In this document: in pieces, positions 52,801-64,000 of the stretch
How the letters are laid out: each line of letters starts with the position of its first letter
How positions within the stretch are numbered: position 1 is the first letter of the stretch
Source: Tautonia sociabilis
Lineage (GTDB): Bacteria; Planctomycetota; Planctomycetia; Isosphaerales; Isosphaeraceae
DNA length: 64,000 bases
NCBI RefSeq assembly: GCF_003977685.1
Contig: NZ_RYZH01000001.1
Span: 186,001 to 250,000, forward strand
Direction: 5' to 3'
Program-made: the position numbers and the translations under genes
The notes under the pieces: model-generated
Seen by the model: only the letters and a program-made list of their open reading frames with translations
What the model was told of the DNA's origin: nothing
The model's database searches: none

Positions 52801-53898
52801 ATGAGCGGGATCGTGACCCGTCGCCTCGCCGGACTGGTCCTCGTCGGACTGCTCGCCCCGCCCCCGGCCCCGGCCTTCCCGGCCGACGACCGCTCCCCCG
52901 AGGAGATTCTGGCCGCGATCGAGGCGGTCGAGGATCCCAAGCTCGACTCCAGCCGTCGCGAGGATCTCGCCTACATCCAGGAGTACATCCAGCTCCGAGA
53001 CGAGGCCGCCAGCCGCCGCGCCTCGCTGATTGGAGAGCTGTACCGGATCGCCCCGGACCATCCCCGGCTCCCTGGCCTGATGCCCACCCGATGGATGGCC
53101 CTGATGTCGAGCCCCGCCACCGTGGCGGAGGTGGGCAACGAGATCGAGGCGATCATCGCCGACGAGTCGAGCCCGCTCCGCACCGAGGCCGCCTACTACC
53201 GGGCCGTCCTGGCGATGCGCCGGGGCGAGGGAGGCGATCAGGGGATCCTCGACCCCATCGAGGCCTTCATCGCGATCGCCCCGAAGGACGAACGCGGCGG
53301 CAACCTCCTCTACCAGGCGGTTTCGTACTTCCTGCGCGACCAGACTCCCGAGCGGAAGTCGGCGATCCTCGATCGCGTCGTCGAGCAGTACCCCGACTCC
53401 CGGGTCGCCCGCATGGCCCTCGCCGAGCGGAAGAAGACCGAGGCCGTCGGCGAGCCGTTCGAGCTGACCTTCAACGAGGCAATCACCGGCCGGACGATCT
53501 CCGTCCAGGACGACCTGAAGGGGAAGGTCGTCGTCATCGACTTCTGGGCGACCTGGTGCGGCCCTTGCGTCGCCGAGATGCCGACCATGAAGTCGCTCTA
53601 CGCCGAGTACAAGGACAAGGGCGTCGAGTTCATCGGCGTCAGCCTCGACTCGCCCGAGGATGAGGGCGGCCTCGACGCGCTGAAGGCGTTCGTCGAGGAG
53701 AACGAGATCCCCTGGCCGCAGTACTACCAGGGCAACGGCTGGGAGAGCGAGTTCTCCTCCTCCTGGGGGATCAACGCCATCCCGTCGGTGTTCGTCATCG
53801 ACCAGAAGGGCACCCTCTACTCGACCCAGGCCCGAGGCCAGCTCGAGACGATGATCCCCGAGCTGCTCGCCAAGGCGGCTCCGGCCGGCGAGGAGTAA
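52801..53898 (+). CDS. TlpA/ResA-like exported thioredoxin-fold protein
   Basis: 365 aa from ATG 52801, with GGAGGGA upstream. Signal peptide (TRRLAGLVLVGLLAPPPAPA). Residues about 30-215 are helical and TPR-like (VEDPKLDSSRREDLAYIQEYIQLRDEA; FYRAVLAMRRGEG region). Residues about 220-355 form the thioredoxin domain: FELTFNEAITGRTISVQDDLKGKVVVIDFWATWCGPCVAEMPTMKSL with the CxxC at WCGPC, EFIGVSLDSPEDEGGLDALKAFVEENEIPWPQYYQ and WGINAIPSVFVIDQKG, where the cis-proline is in AIPS. Reduces disulfides, probably in the periplasm. The substrate is unknown. Confidence 0.9.
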   Translation: MSGIVTRRLAGLVLVGLLAPPPAPAFPADDRSPEEILAAIEAVEDPKLDSSRREDLAYIQEYIQLRDEAASRRASLIGELYRIAPDHPRLPGLMPTRWMALMSSPATVAEVGNEIEAIIADESSPLRTEAAYYRAVLAMRRGEGGDQGILDPIEAFIAIAPKDERGGNLLYQAVSYFLRDQTPERKSAILDRVVEQYPDSRVARMALAERKKTEAVGEPFELTFNEAITGRTISVQDDLKGKVVVIDFWATWCGPCVAEMPTMKSLYAEYKDKGVEFIGVSLDSPEDEGGLDALKAFVEENEIPWPQYYQGNGWESEFSSSWGINAIPSVFVIDQKGTLYSTQARGQLETMIPELLAKAAPAGEE

Positions 53899-55623
<1,725 letters not shown>

Positions 55624-55850
55624 CTCCCCGACACCAAGGCCGGGAGCCGATCGGATCGGCCCCGGCCGACCGCCGCCGTCGAAGCGGCCCTCCCCCGATT
55701 CCTCGACGGACACATCTCGGGGAGCCGAGACGCCTCGACGGCGGGGCCGAACCGGGATCTCCTGGTTCCGATCGCACTCCCCCCCCGGCGGCGCGGTGGC
55801 CTCATCGTGACGGCCGAGCCTCTCCCCCCCGCCTCTCGCCGACGACTCCC

Positions 55851-57050
55851 ATGCGCATCGCCCTGTTCACCGAGACGTTCCTGCCCAAGATCGACGGCAT
55901 CGTCACCCGACTGACGCACACGATCACCCACCTGAGGAGGGCGGGAGACGAGGTCCTGGTCGTCGCCCCGGCCGGCGCGCCGAGGCGCTTCGAGGGGGCC
56001 CGGGTCATCGGCGTGCCGGCGGTGCCGTTCGCGCTGTATCCGGAGCTGAAGCTGGCGATCACGGGCAAGAAGATCGGCCGTCGCCTGCTGAAGTTCGACC
56101 CGGAGATCGTCCACGTCGTCAACCCGGCCGTGCTCGGCGCCTGCGGCGTGGCGCACGCGGTCAAGCGCGACCGGCCGCTGGTGGCGTCGTACCATACGCA
56201 CGTGCCGAAATATTTGAAGCACTACAAGCTCGGTGCGCTCGAGGGGCTTTGCTGGAAGATCATCCGGTCGATGCACAACAAGGCCCGGCTGAATCTGTGC
56301 ACCTCGACGGCGATGATCGACGAGCTGAACGCCCGGGGCTTCCACAACCTCGCCCTCTGGCCTCGGGCCGTCGATACCGAGCTGTTCCGGCCCGGGTTGA
56401 AGTCGGAGGCCATGCGGGAGGAGCTTTCCGGCGGTCGCCCCGGGGCGCCGCTGCTGCTGTACGTCGGCCGGCTGGCGGCGGAGAAGGAGATCGACCGCAT
56501 CCGGACGGTCCTCCGGGCGATCCCGGAGGCCACCCTCGCCCTGGTCGGCGACGGCCCGGCCCGCGAGAAGCTGGAGAGGCACTTCGAGGGGACCCGGGCC
56601 CGGTTCGTCGGCTACATGAGGGGAGAGCGCCTCGCCTCCGCCTTCGCCTCGGCCGACGCTCTGGTGTTCCCCTCCCGCACGGAGACGCTGGGCCTGGTGC
56701 TGCTGGAGGCGATGGCCGCCGGCTGCCCCGTGATCGCCGCCCGCGCCGGCGGGATCACCGACATCGTCACCGATGGCGTCAACGGTTGCCTCTTCGACCC
56801 CGCCGATCCTGCCGGTCTGACCGTCGCCACCCGTCGGCTGCTCGACTCGGCCTCCCTCCGCGAGTCGCTGCACCGCAACGCCCGGATCGAGGCCGAGCGC
56901 TGGAGCTGGGCCGCCGCCACCGACGCCCTTCGCTCCTACTACCGCGCCGTGCTCGACGGGGGGCCCGTCGCTCCGACCTCCGCCGGCCATCCCGGCCCGG
57001 TCTCTCCCGATCCCGACTCGTTTCCCCGCCCCGCGGGGCTGGGCTCCTGA
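55851..57050 (+). CDS. sqdX: Sulfoquinovosyltransferase-like GT4 glycosyltransferase
   Basis: 399 aa from ATG 55851; the ribosome site is weak. GT-B fold of family GT4. The SqdX/SQD2-like parts are RIALFTETFLPKIDGIVTRLTHTITHLR at the start, SYHTHVPKYLKHYKLG (SYHTHVP-Y is characteristic), LWPRAVDTELFRPG, LLYVGRLAAEKEIDRI, ALVGDGPAREKLE and FPSRTETLGLVLLEAMAAGCPVIAARAGGITDI. In SQDG synthesis it transfers sulfoquinovose from the SqdB product to diacylglycerol at the membrane. Sequence alone does not exclude a related GT4 acceptor; adjacency to sqdB supports the assignment. Hydrophobic N-terminal part, no signal peptide. Confidence 0.82.
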   Translation: MRIALFTETFLPKIDGIVTRLTHTITHLRRAGDEVLVVAPAGAPRRFEGARVIGVPAVPFALYPELKLAITGKKIGRRLLKFDPEIVHVVNPAVLGACGVAHAVKRDRPLVASYHTHVPKYLKHYKLGALEGLCWKIIRSMHNKARLNLCTSTAMIDELNARGFHNLALWPRAVDTELFRPGLKSEAMREELSGGRPGAPLLLYVGRLAAEKEIDRIRTVLRAIPEATLALVGDGPAREKLERHFEGTRARFVGYMRGERLASAFASADALVFPSRTETLGLVLLEAMAAGCPVIAARAGGITDIVTDGVNGCLFDPADPAGLTVATRRLLDSASLRESLHRNARIEAERWSWAAATDALRSYYRAVLDGGPVAPTSAGHPGPVSPDPDSFPRPAGLGS

Positions 57051-57094
57051 CGCCGGAGGCCGGCGGGGCCTTCCCCATCCGAAGGATCGTCCTC

Positions 57095-57577
57095 ATGGAT
57101 CGTCCCCCCGACGTGGTCCGCTACGTCCCCTCCCGGGGGAAGTTCCTCGTCGTCGCCTTGGGATGCGCGGCGGTCGGGCTGTCCTGCCTGCTCAGGCTGG
57201 TGGTCGTCGGCGCCGGCCCCTGGGCGGCGATCGGCGCCGGGCTCTCCCTGCTCGGGGTGATCAACGGCCTCCAGTCGCTGGACCGCTCGCGCTGCCACAT
57301 CGAGCTTGGCCCCGAGGGCTTCGTCGAGCGATCCCCGCTGCGATGCCGTCGGATCCGATGGTCCGAGGTGGCCGAGTTCGCCCTGCTTCCGCTCCCTCGG
57401 CGCACCTGCTGGGTCGTCTACCGCCCGATCGTCCCAGACTCCCCCCGCATTCCCGGCTGGCTCCGGGCTTCCCGCCGCCGGCAGGTGGTCCTGGCCGACA
57501 CCTACGGCCTCGACGCCGCCGAGCTGGTCGACCTGCTCAACTCCTGGAGGATGCGGTTCGGTTCCCCGACGCCCTGA
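57095..57577 (+). CDS. Small membrane protein with PH-like domain, sqdX-linked
   Basis: 160 aa from ATG 57095, AAGGA 10 nt upstream, 44 bp after the sqdX stop. Two hydrophobic segments (FLVVALGCAAVGLSCLLRLVVV and WAAIGAGLSLLGVINGL, residues about 16-55) precede a small beta-rich part with HIELGPEGFVERSPLRCRRIRWSEVAEFAL, which resembles bacterial PH-like domains found after two transmembrane helices. The function is unknown; the close spacing suggests co-transcription with sqdX and possibly a role in sulfolipid membranes. Confidence 0.7.
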   Translation: MDRPPDVVRYVPSRGKFLVVALGCAAVGLSCLLRLVVVGAGPWAAIGAGLSLLGVINGLQSLDRSRCHIELGPEGFVERSPLRCRRIRWSEVAEFALLPLPRRTCWVVYRPIVPDSPRIPGWLRASRRRQVVLADTYGLDAAELVDLLNSWRMRFGSPTP

Positions 57578-57726
57578 TTTCCCCGGTCGATTCCTCGGGA
57601 GCGGCCCGGGAGGGGAGTCCGGGAGGCGATCGTCTTGTGTCGAGGCCCCGGGGCGGTTGGAATCGAAGGCGGATCGGACCGTCGGCCGATCTCATCCGAG
57701 CCCGATTCGCAACGGAGGACCGCCCG

Positions 57727-58728
57727 ATGGCCTGCCACGTCCGCACCGAGACGCGCGGCAACCGCCCGATCTTCGTGCTCAGCGACACCGACTCGGGAGC
57801 CTCCGCGTCGATCCTCCCGTCGTATGGCTTCAACCTGTTCGACCTGCACCTGCCGGCCGCCGGTGCGCCTCGGTCGCTGGTCGTGACGGCCCCCGGATGG
57901 GAGAAGAACCCCGAGAAGCCCGCCCGGCACGGCTTCCCCGTCCTCTTCCCGTTCCCCAACCGCATCAAGAACGGCCGATTCTCCTGGGGGGGCACCTCCT
58001 ACTCCCTCCCGCTCACCAAGCCGCCTCATGCGATCCACGGCTTCGCCCTCGATGCCGAGTGGGAGGTGATCGACCACGGCGAGGGCCCCGACGGCGCCTT
58101 CCTCACGGGACGCTATCGCCTCCCCCGGACCTTCCCCAACGGCGCTCCCTGCTGGCCGAGCGACGGCTACCTCGACATCCGGTACGCCCTGCACGGGAGG
58201 TCGCTGACCCTGGACGCGACCATCGCCAACGAGTCGGAGGGGGATCTGCCCTACGGCCTCGGCTTCCACCCCTACTTCCGCCTCCCCTTCGGCGGCGGCG
58301 GCGACCTGGACCGCACGAAGGTGGTCATCCCCGCCTCCCGCTTCTGGGTCCTGGACGACTCGATCCCCACCGGAGCGACCCTCCCCGTCGACGACGCCCT
58401 CGACTTCCGCCGCGGTAAGCCGATGCGAGGGCTCCAGGTCGACGCCGTGCTCACCGGGCTGGAGCACAACGCCGAGGGGTTCGTCGTCTGCCGCCTGGTC
58501 GACGAGCAGGCCCGCTGCGAGTTCCGGATCGGCTTCGACGCGGTCCCCTTCCGAGAGGTCGTCGTCTTCACCCCGCCGAACGCGCCGGACGTGATCGCCG
58601 TCGAGCCCTACACCCAGACCACCGACGCCATCAACCTCCAGCAACGCGGCGTCGACGCCGGCCTGCGCGTCCTGCGGCCGGGCCAGCAGGAGAGCCTCCG
58701 GATCGCGATGGAGACCGCGGACTTCTGA
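57727..58728 (+). CDS. Aldose 1-epimerase (galactose mutarotase-like)
   Basis: 333 aa from ATG 57727, GGAGGACC 7 nt upstream. Beta-sandwich mutarotase fold: GFPVLFPFPNRIKNGRFSWGGTSY (the N-R pair contacting sugar), AIHGFALDAEWEVID with the family histidine, LPYGLGFHPYFRLPF with the second histidine, and AVEPYTQTTDAINLQ with the catalytic glutamate. Interconverts sugar anomers, though many members have other hexose-6-phosphate or unknown substrates. No signal peptide. A linked galactose operon is absent. Between it and the DPP-IV gene there are 53 bp. Confidence 0.88.
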   Translation: MACHVRTETRGNRPIFVLSDTDSGASASILPSYGFNLFDLHLPAAGAPRSLVVTAPGWEKNPEKPARHGFPVLFPFPNRIKNGRFSWGGTSYSLPLTKPPHAIHGFALDAEWEVIDHGEGPDGAFLTGRYRLPRTFPNGAPCWPSDGYLDIRYALHGRSLTLDATIANESEGDLPYGLGFHPYFRLPFGGGGDLDRTKVVIPASRFWVLDDSIPTGATLPVDDALDFRRGKPMRGLQVDAVLTGLEHNAEGFVVCRLVDEQARCEFRIGFDAVPFREVVVFTPPNAPDVIAVEPYTQTTDAINLQQRGVDAGLRVLRPGQQESLRIAMETADF

Positions 58729-58781
58729 CCGCCCCCGGCGCGATCGCCCCCGTCCTTCCCGATCGCCCCGAGACGAAACCC

Positions 58782-61016
<2,235 letters not shown>

Positions 61017-61170
61017 GGGCGGAGGGGCATTGCATCGACCGCCTCGCTGTGGGAAAAGGAGGGACCGATCGCCGGCCGCTCCCCCGGCCGGTCCCTCTCG
61101 CCGCCGATGATCCGCCGGCCCTGCGACCGACCGTCCTTCCCGACCCCCCCCTGCCGAGCGACTTCCGCCG

Positions 61171-61545
61171 ATGGCCGACCCCGACGACGATCCCGTCTAT
61201 CTCGACTCCCGGCGCGAGGCCCTGGTGATCCTGCTCGCCTGGTTCGCCTGCCTCGTCTGGACGGTCGGTTTCTGCTACCTCCACGGCTACTCCCGGCACG
61301 ATCGGGTGCCCGGCGAGGTCTCGGCCCTGCTGCCGCCGCTGGACCGCTTCGACCGCGCCCCCGACTCCCTGACGATGCCCCTCGGCCTGGGCATCCCCGA
61401 CTGGGCCCTCTGGGGGGTGGTCGTCCCCTGGGTGCTCTGCATCGGCTTCAGCGCCTGGTTCTGCTTCGCCTTCATGAAGGACGACCCTGAGGCGGCCGAC
61501 CAGGGAGAGGACGAACACGTGGTCGACCCTGCCCGGGAGCAGTGA
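61171..61545 (+). CDS. Small two-TM protein linked to a sodium symporter
   Basis: 124 aa from ATG 61171. Two hydrophobic segments (REALVILLAWFACLVWTVGFCYL, and PDWALWGVVVPWVLCIGFSAWFCFAFM) with a hydrophilic loop and an acidic tail. Size and topology resemble YhdT/DUF997, the small partner often encoded before the pantothenate symporter panF; sequence identity is not obvious. It precedes the symporter gene by 8 bp, so it is probably co-translated and a subunit of it. Confidence 0.7.
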   Translation: MADPDDDPVYLDSRREALVILLAWFACLVWTVGFCYLHGYSRHDRVPGEVSALLPPLDRFDRAPDSLTMPLGLGIPDWALWGVVVPWVLCIGFSAWFCFAFMKDDPEAADQGEDEHVVDPAREQ

Positions 61546-61553
61546 CACCTCTC

Positions 61554-63587
61554 ATGACGCACGAACTCGCGACCGGACTGGTTTTCCTCGTCTACATGGT
61601 CGGCGTCTTCGGCCTAGCGATCCTCTCCAATCGCCTGCTCCAGAAGAAGTCGTTCCTGGCCGAGTATTTTCTCGGCAGCCGGGGGCTGGGGGTCTGGGCC
61701 CTCGCCTTCACCTTCGCCGCCACCAGCGCCAGCGGAGGGAGCTTCACCGGGTATCCGTCCCTTGTTTACACCTATGGATGGATTGTGGCGGTCTGGATCT
61801 CCAGCTACATGATCGTCCCTCCGGTGACGATGGGCCTGTTGGGCAAGCGGCTCAACCAGGTCGCCCGGAGGGCCGGGGCGATCACCATTCCCGACGTCAT
61901 CCGGGAGCGGTTCGCCTCCCCCGGCCTGGGGCTGTTCGCCTCCGGCGTGATCGTCTTCTTCACGCTCACGAACCTGATCGCCCAGTTCAAGGCGGGCGGG
62001 ATCATCCTCAACGTCCTGCTCGAGGGCACCCCCGGGTACCGGGAGTCGATCGTCCCCTGGGTCGAGCGCACCGGGGTGCTCGGGCCGATGCTGACGGTGG
62101 CCGGGGCCGACACGGGATACGTCATCGGCCTGCTGCTGTTCGCCTTCACGGTGGTCGTCTACACCTCCTACGGCGGCTTCCGGGCGGTGGTCTGGACCGA
62201 CGTGATGCAGGGGATCGTCATGGGGATCGGCGTCCTGTTGCTGATCCCCTTCACCATGCATGCCGTTGGCGGGCTGGGCCACGCCACGAAGACCCTGGCC
62301 GAGCGGCCCCCCCGGTTGGTGGTCGGGCTGGCGTCTCGGGATAACGCGATCGAGTACCTGGGCACGACCCGGGCGGATGTCCTGGTCGAACACGTCGCGC
62401 TCCCCGACGCCGCCTCGGTCGGTTCCGACCCCGTCGTCGAGGCCGGCGAGGACGAGGAGGGCCGCGTCCGGATCACCGTCGGCCTGCCCCTCAATGAGCG
62501 CGGAGACGTCGGCGTCTCCAGCCGGCAGGTCGTCGACGCCGTCAATGCCTCTCCCGAGGCCTCCCGGTGGGTCTCGGCCGCGATCCCGTCCCTCGAACGC
62601 TACCCGTTCCTCGTCGGAGACGGACCGGCCCCCACGACCGAGCACCCCAATCACCTCCGCCCCGGCACCGACCTGGTCTTCGGCCCCGGGCTGAAGCAGC
62701 AGGGCAAGGGGGCGGGAGACCCGTTCCACCCCATCGGCATGGCCATCTCCTTCTTCTTCATGTGGGCGATCTCCGGCGCCGGCCAGCCGGGGACGATGGT
62801 CCGCCTGATGGCCTTCCGCGACAGCAAGACCCTCCGCTACGCCCTGTTCACCGTCACCATCTACTTCGGCTGCATCTACCTGCCGATCATCTTCCTGTTC
62901 ACGGCCGCCCACCAGGTGATCCACCCCAGCGAGCTGACCGCGGGCTCCGACCAGATCATGCCCGAGCTTGCCAGCCGGGTCGCCCCCTGGTGGCTGGCCG
63001 GGATCCTGATCGCCGCTCCGTTCGCGGCCGTCATGTCGACGGTCGACTCGTTCCTGCTGCTGATCAGCTCCGCCGTCGTTCGAGACATCTACCAGCGGAG
63101 CATCAACCCCGAGCTTTCCGAACGCTCGGTGAAGATCCTCAGCTACTCGACCACCGCCCTCAGCGGCGGGCTCGTCACGCTGATGGCCCTGAACCCGCCT
63201 CGGTTCTTGCAGGACTTCATCGTGATGACCGGCGCCGGGTTTGCTGCCACCTTCCTCGCCCCGATCGCCCTGGGCATCTACTGGAAACGGATGTCCCGGT
63301 TCGGCGCCTGGATGGCGATGCTCGGCGGCTTCGTCACGACCGTCGTGCTCTTCTCCCCGGTGATGCTCGGCCGTCCTCTGGCGGCGATGGGGATCTCCTG
63401 GCGCACCGAGGAGATCAACCTGCTCGGCTTCCATCCGTTGCTCTGGGGGCTGATCGCGTCGTTCGGCCTGGGGGTGGTCTGCAGCCTGGTCGGCCCCCGG
63501 CCGCCGAAGGACCTGATCCGACGCTACTTCGCCCGGCCCGAGGCCGCCGGGTTCCCCGGCTCCGAGCCCGAGCCAACCCGGGTTTGA
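61554..63587 (+). CDS. Sodium:solute symporter with a large inserted soluble domain
   Basis: 677 aa from ATG 61554 (GTG 61542 overlaps the previous stop and is possible). About 12-13 transmembrane segments of the SSS/LeuT-like fold; early ones contain GLGVWALAFTFAATSASGGSFTGYPSLVYTYGW, the substrate/Na+ helix 1 area, and GGFRAVVWTDVMQGIVMGIG. Between the sixth and seventh segments (about residues 250-390) there is a long insertion, including VVEAGEDEEGRVRITVGLPLNERGDVGVSSRQVVDAVNASPEASRWVSAAI, a beta-alpha unit. The C-terminal segments FLSSAVVRDIYQRSINPELSERSVK are standard. It may carry pantothenate, proline or an unknown solute. Confidence 0.85.
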   Translation: MTHELATGLVFLVYMVGVFGLAILSNRLLQKKSFLAEYFLGSRGLGVWALAFTFAATSASGGSFTGYPSLVYTYGWIVAVWISSYMIVPPVTMGLLGKRLNQVARRAGAITIPDVIRERFASPGLGLFASGVIVFFTLTNLIAQFKAGGIILNVLLEGTPGYRESIVPWVERTGVLGPMLTVAGADTGYVIGLLLFAFTVVVYTSYGGFRAVVWTDVMQGIVMGIGVLLLIPFTMHAVGGLGHATKTLAERPPRLVVGLASRDNAIEYLGTTRADVLVEHVALPDAASVGSDPVVEAGEDEEGRVRITVGLPLNERGDVGVSSRQVVDAVNASPEASRWVSAAIPSLERYPFLVGDGPAPTTEHPNHLRPGTDLVFGPGLKQQGKGAGDPFHPIGMAISFFFMWAISGAGQPGTMVRLMAFRDSKTLRYALFTVTIYFGCIYLPIIFLFTAAHQVIHPSELTAGSDQIMPELASRVAPWWLAGILIAAPFAAVMSTVDSFLLLISSAVVRDIYQRSINPELSERSVKILSYSTTALSGGLVTLMALNPPRFLQDFIVMTGAGFAATFLAPIALGIYWKRMSRFGAWMAMLGGFVTTVVLFSPVMLGRPLAAMGISWRTEEINLLGFHPLLWGLIASFGLGVVCSLVGPRPPKDLIRRYFARPEAAGFPGSEPEPTRV

Positions 63588-63613
63588 CCGCCCTGGCCGG
63601 TTCGATCTACAAT
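63584..63613 (+). promoter_or_regulatory. Promoter of the final alpha/beta hydrolase gene
   Basis: TTGACC (63584-63589) and TACAAT (63608-63613), 18 bp apart, each five of six to the sigma-70 consensus. The -35 overlaps the symporter stop codon. The start lies 75 nt downstream. Confidence 0.6.
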
Positions 63614-63687
63614 CGGCCCCCGATCGGAACGCCTCCCGCCCAGGACCACTCGCACCGCGACGACAGCCCCGGGGAGGGACCCCGCCC

Positions 63688-64000
63688 ATGAGGCTTGCCA
63701 TCGAGCAGCAGGGGAGCGGGCCGGCGGTCGTGCTCCTGCACGGCTTCCCGCTCGACCGGACGATGTGGGCCAACCAGCTCGGGGCCCTCTCGGACCGACA
63801 CCGCGTCGTCGCCCCCGACCTCCGCGGCCACGGCCAGTCTCCCTCCCCTCCCGGCCCGTACCCGATGGAGGACCTGGCCGCCGACGTGGTCGAGACGCTC
63901 GACGCCCTCGGGGTCGAGCCGCCCTATGTCGTCGGAGGGCTGTCGATGGGGGGCTACGTCGCCCTCGCGCTGGCCGATCGCTTCCCCGACCGCCTCCTCG
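63688..64000 (+). CDS. Alpha/beta hydrolase, 3' end outside window
   Basis: The first 104 residues are visible from ATG 63688 (GGAGG about 11 nt upstream). MRLAIEQQGSGPAVVLLHG begins the fold, followed by the oxyanion motif HGFPLDRTMWANQ, VVAPDLRGHGQS and the nucleophile elbow GLSMGGYVALALADRFP at about residues 86-100. It resembles 3-oxoadipate enol-lactonase/esterase-type hydrolases; the acid and histidine would lie beyond the window. Specificity unknown. Confidence 0.85.
   Translation, partial: MRLAIEQQGSGPAVVLLHGFPLDRTMWANQLGALSDRHRVVAPDLRGHGQSPSPPGPYPMEDLAADVVETLDALGVEPPYVVGGLSMGGYVALALADRFPDRLL

Overview
The window is very GC-rich DNA, densely coded on both strands with short gaps. It looks like a planctomycete chromosome, probably of the Isosphaeraceae/Tautonia type; this is inferred from gene content, not from a marker gene. 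The signs are a PVC-type c-heme protein with an N-terminal propeller, a DUF1571 protein, a DUF1080 protein, a surface protein with a 'LEPR' leader plus FG-GAP and DUF4214 repeats, an LpxC-FabZ fusion, and RNA-independent housekeeping genes spread among secreted enzymes. I see no rRNA, tRNA, CRISPR array, phage or insertion sequence.

Layout. 1-8.7 kb: a cut-off esterase, a three-gene minus-strand operon (three-domain esterase, HbpS-like protein, glutaminyl cyclase), a RimI-like acetyltransferase, a DUF1571 protein and an MBL hydrolase. 8.7-15.8 kb: DUF2071 protein, metallophosphoesterase, aroE, csrA, a sugar isomerase-like protein and a GH15 glucoamylase-like protein. 15.8-26.3 kb: PpiD/SurA-like membrane protein, topA, a small zinc ribbon protein, acpS, a UvrD/PcrA helicase, pdxJ and dapA. 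26.7-31.9 kb: an ArsR-family regulator followed by an outer-membrane cluster (Skp/OmpH, LpxC-FabZ, LpxA-like, Gfo/Idh/MocA oxidoreductase). 32-40.4 kb: rbsD, a TIGR03790-like secreted protein, a SAM methyltransferase, an O-antigen-polymerase-like protein, a degenerate CbiA-like protein and a degenerate PBP4-like protein. 40.7-54 kb: DUF4331 protein, TPR protein, icd, FG-GAP/DUF4214 surface protein, PVC heme protein, a one-domain response regulator and a TlpA-like thioredoxin. 54.4-64 kb: sqdB and sqdX (sulfolipid synthesis) with a small membrane protein, aldose epimerase, DPP-IV, a small two-TM protein with a sodium:solute symporter, and a cut-off alpha/beta hydrolase.

The most notable points are: (1) a sqdB-sqdX pair, with all SqdB catalytic residues visible, predicting sulfoquinovosyl diacylglycerol in a non-phototrophic planctomycete; (2) several proteins that keep a family fold but have lost its catalytic residues (PBP4-like, CbiA-like, LpxA-like, and more mildly RimI-like and AroE); (3) a 19-nt promoter-like motif, ATCCCCCCGG-N3-TAYAMT-like, at identical internal spacing before three unrelated genes, alongside ordinary TTGACC/TACAAT promoters; (4) many strong GC hairpins without U-tracts at or just after stop codons. 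All family and residue statements come from reading the translations and comparing them by eye with remembered family sequences. No search was run.
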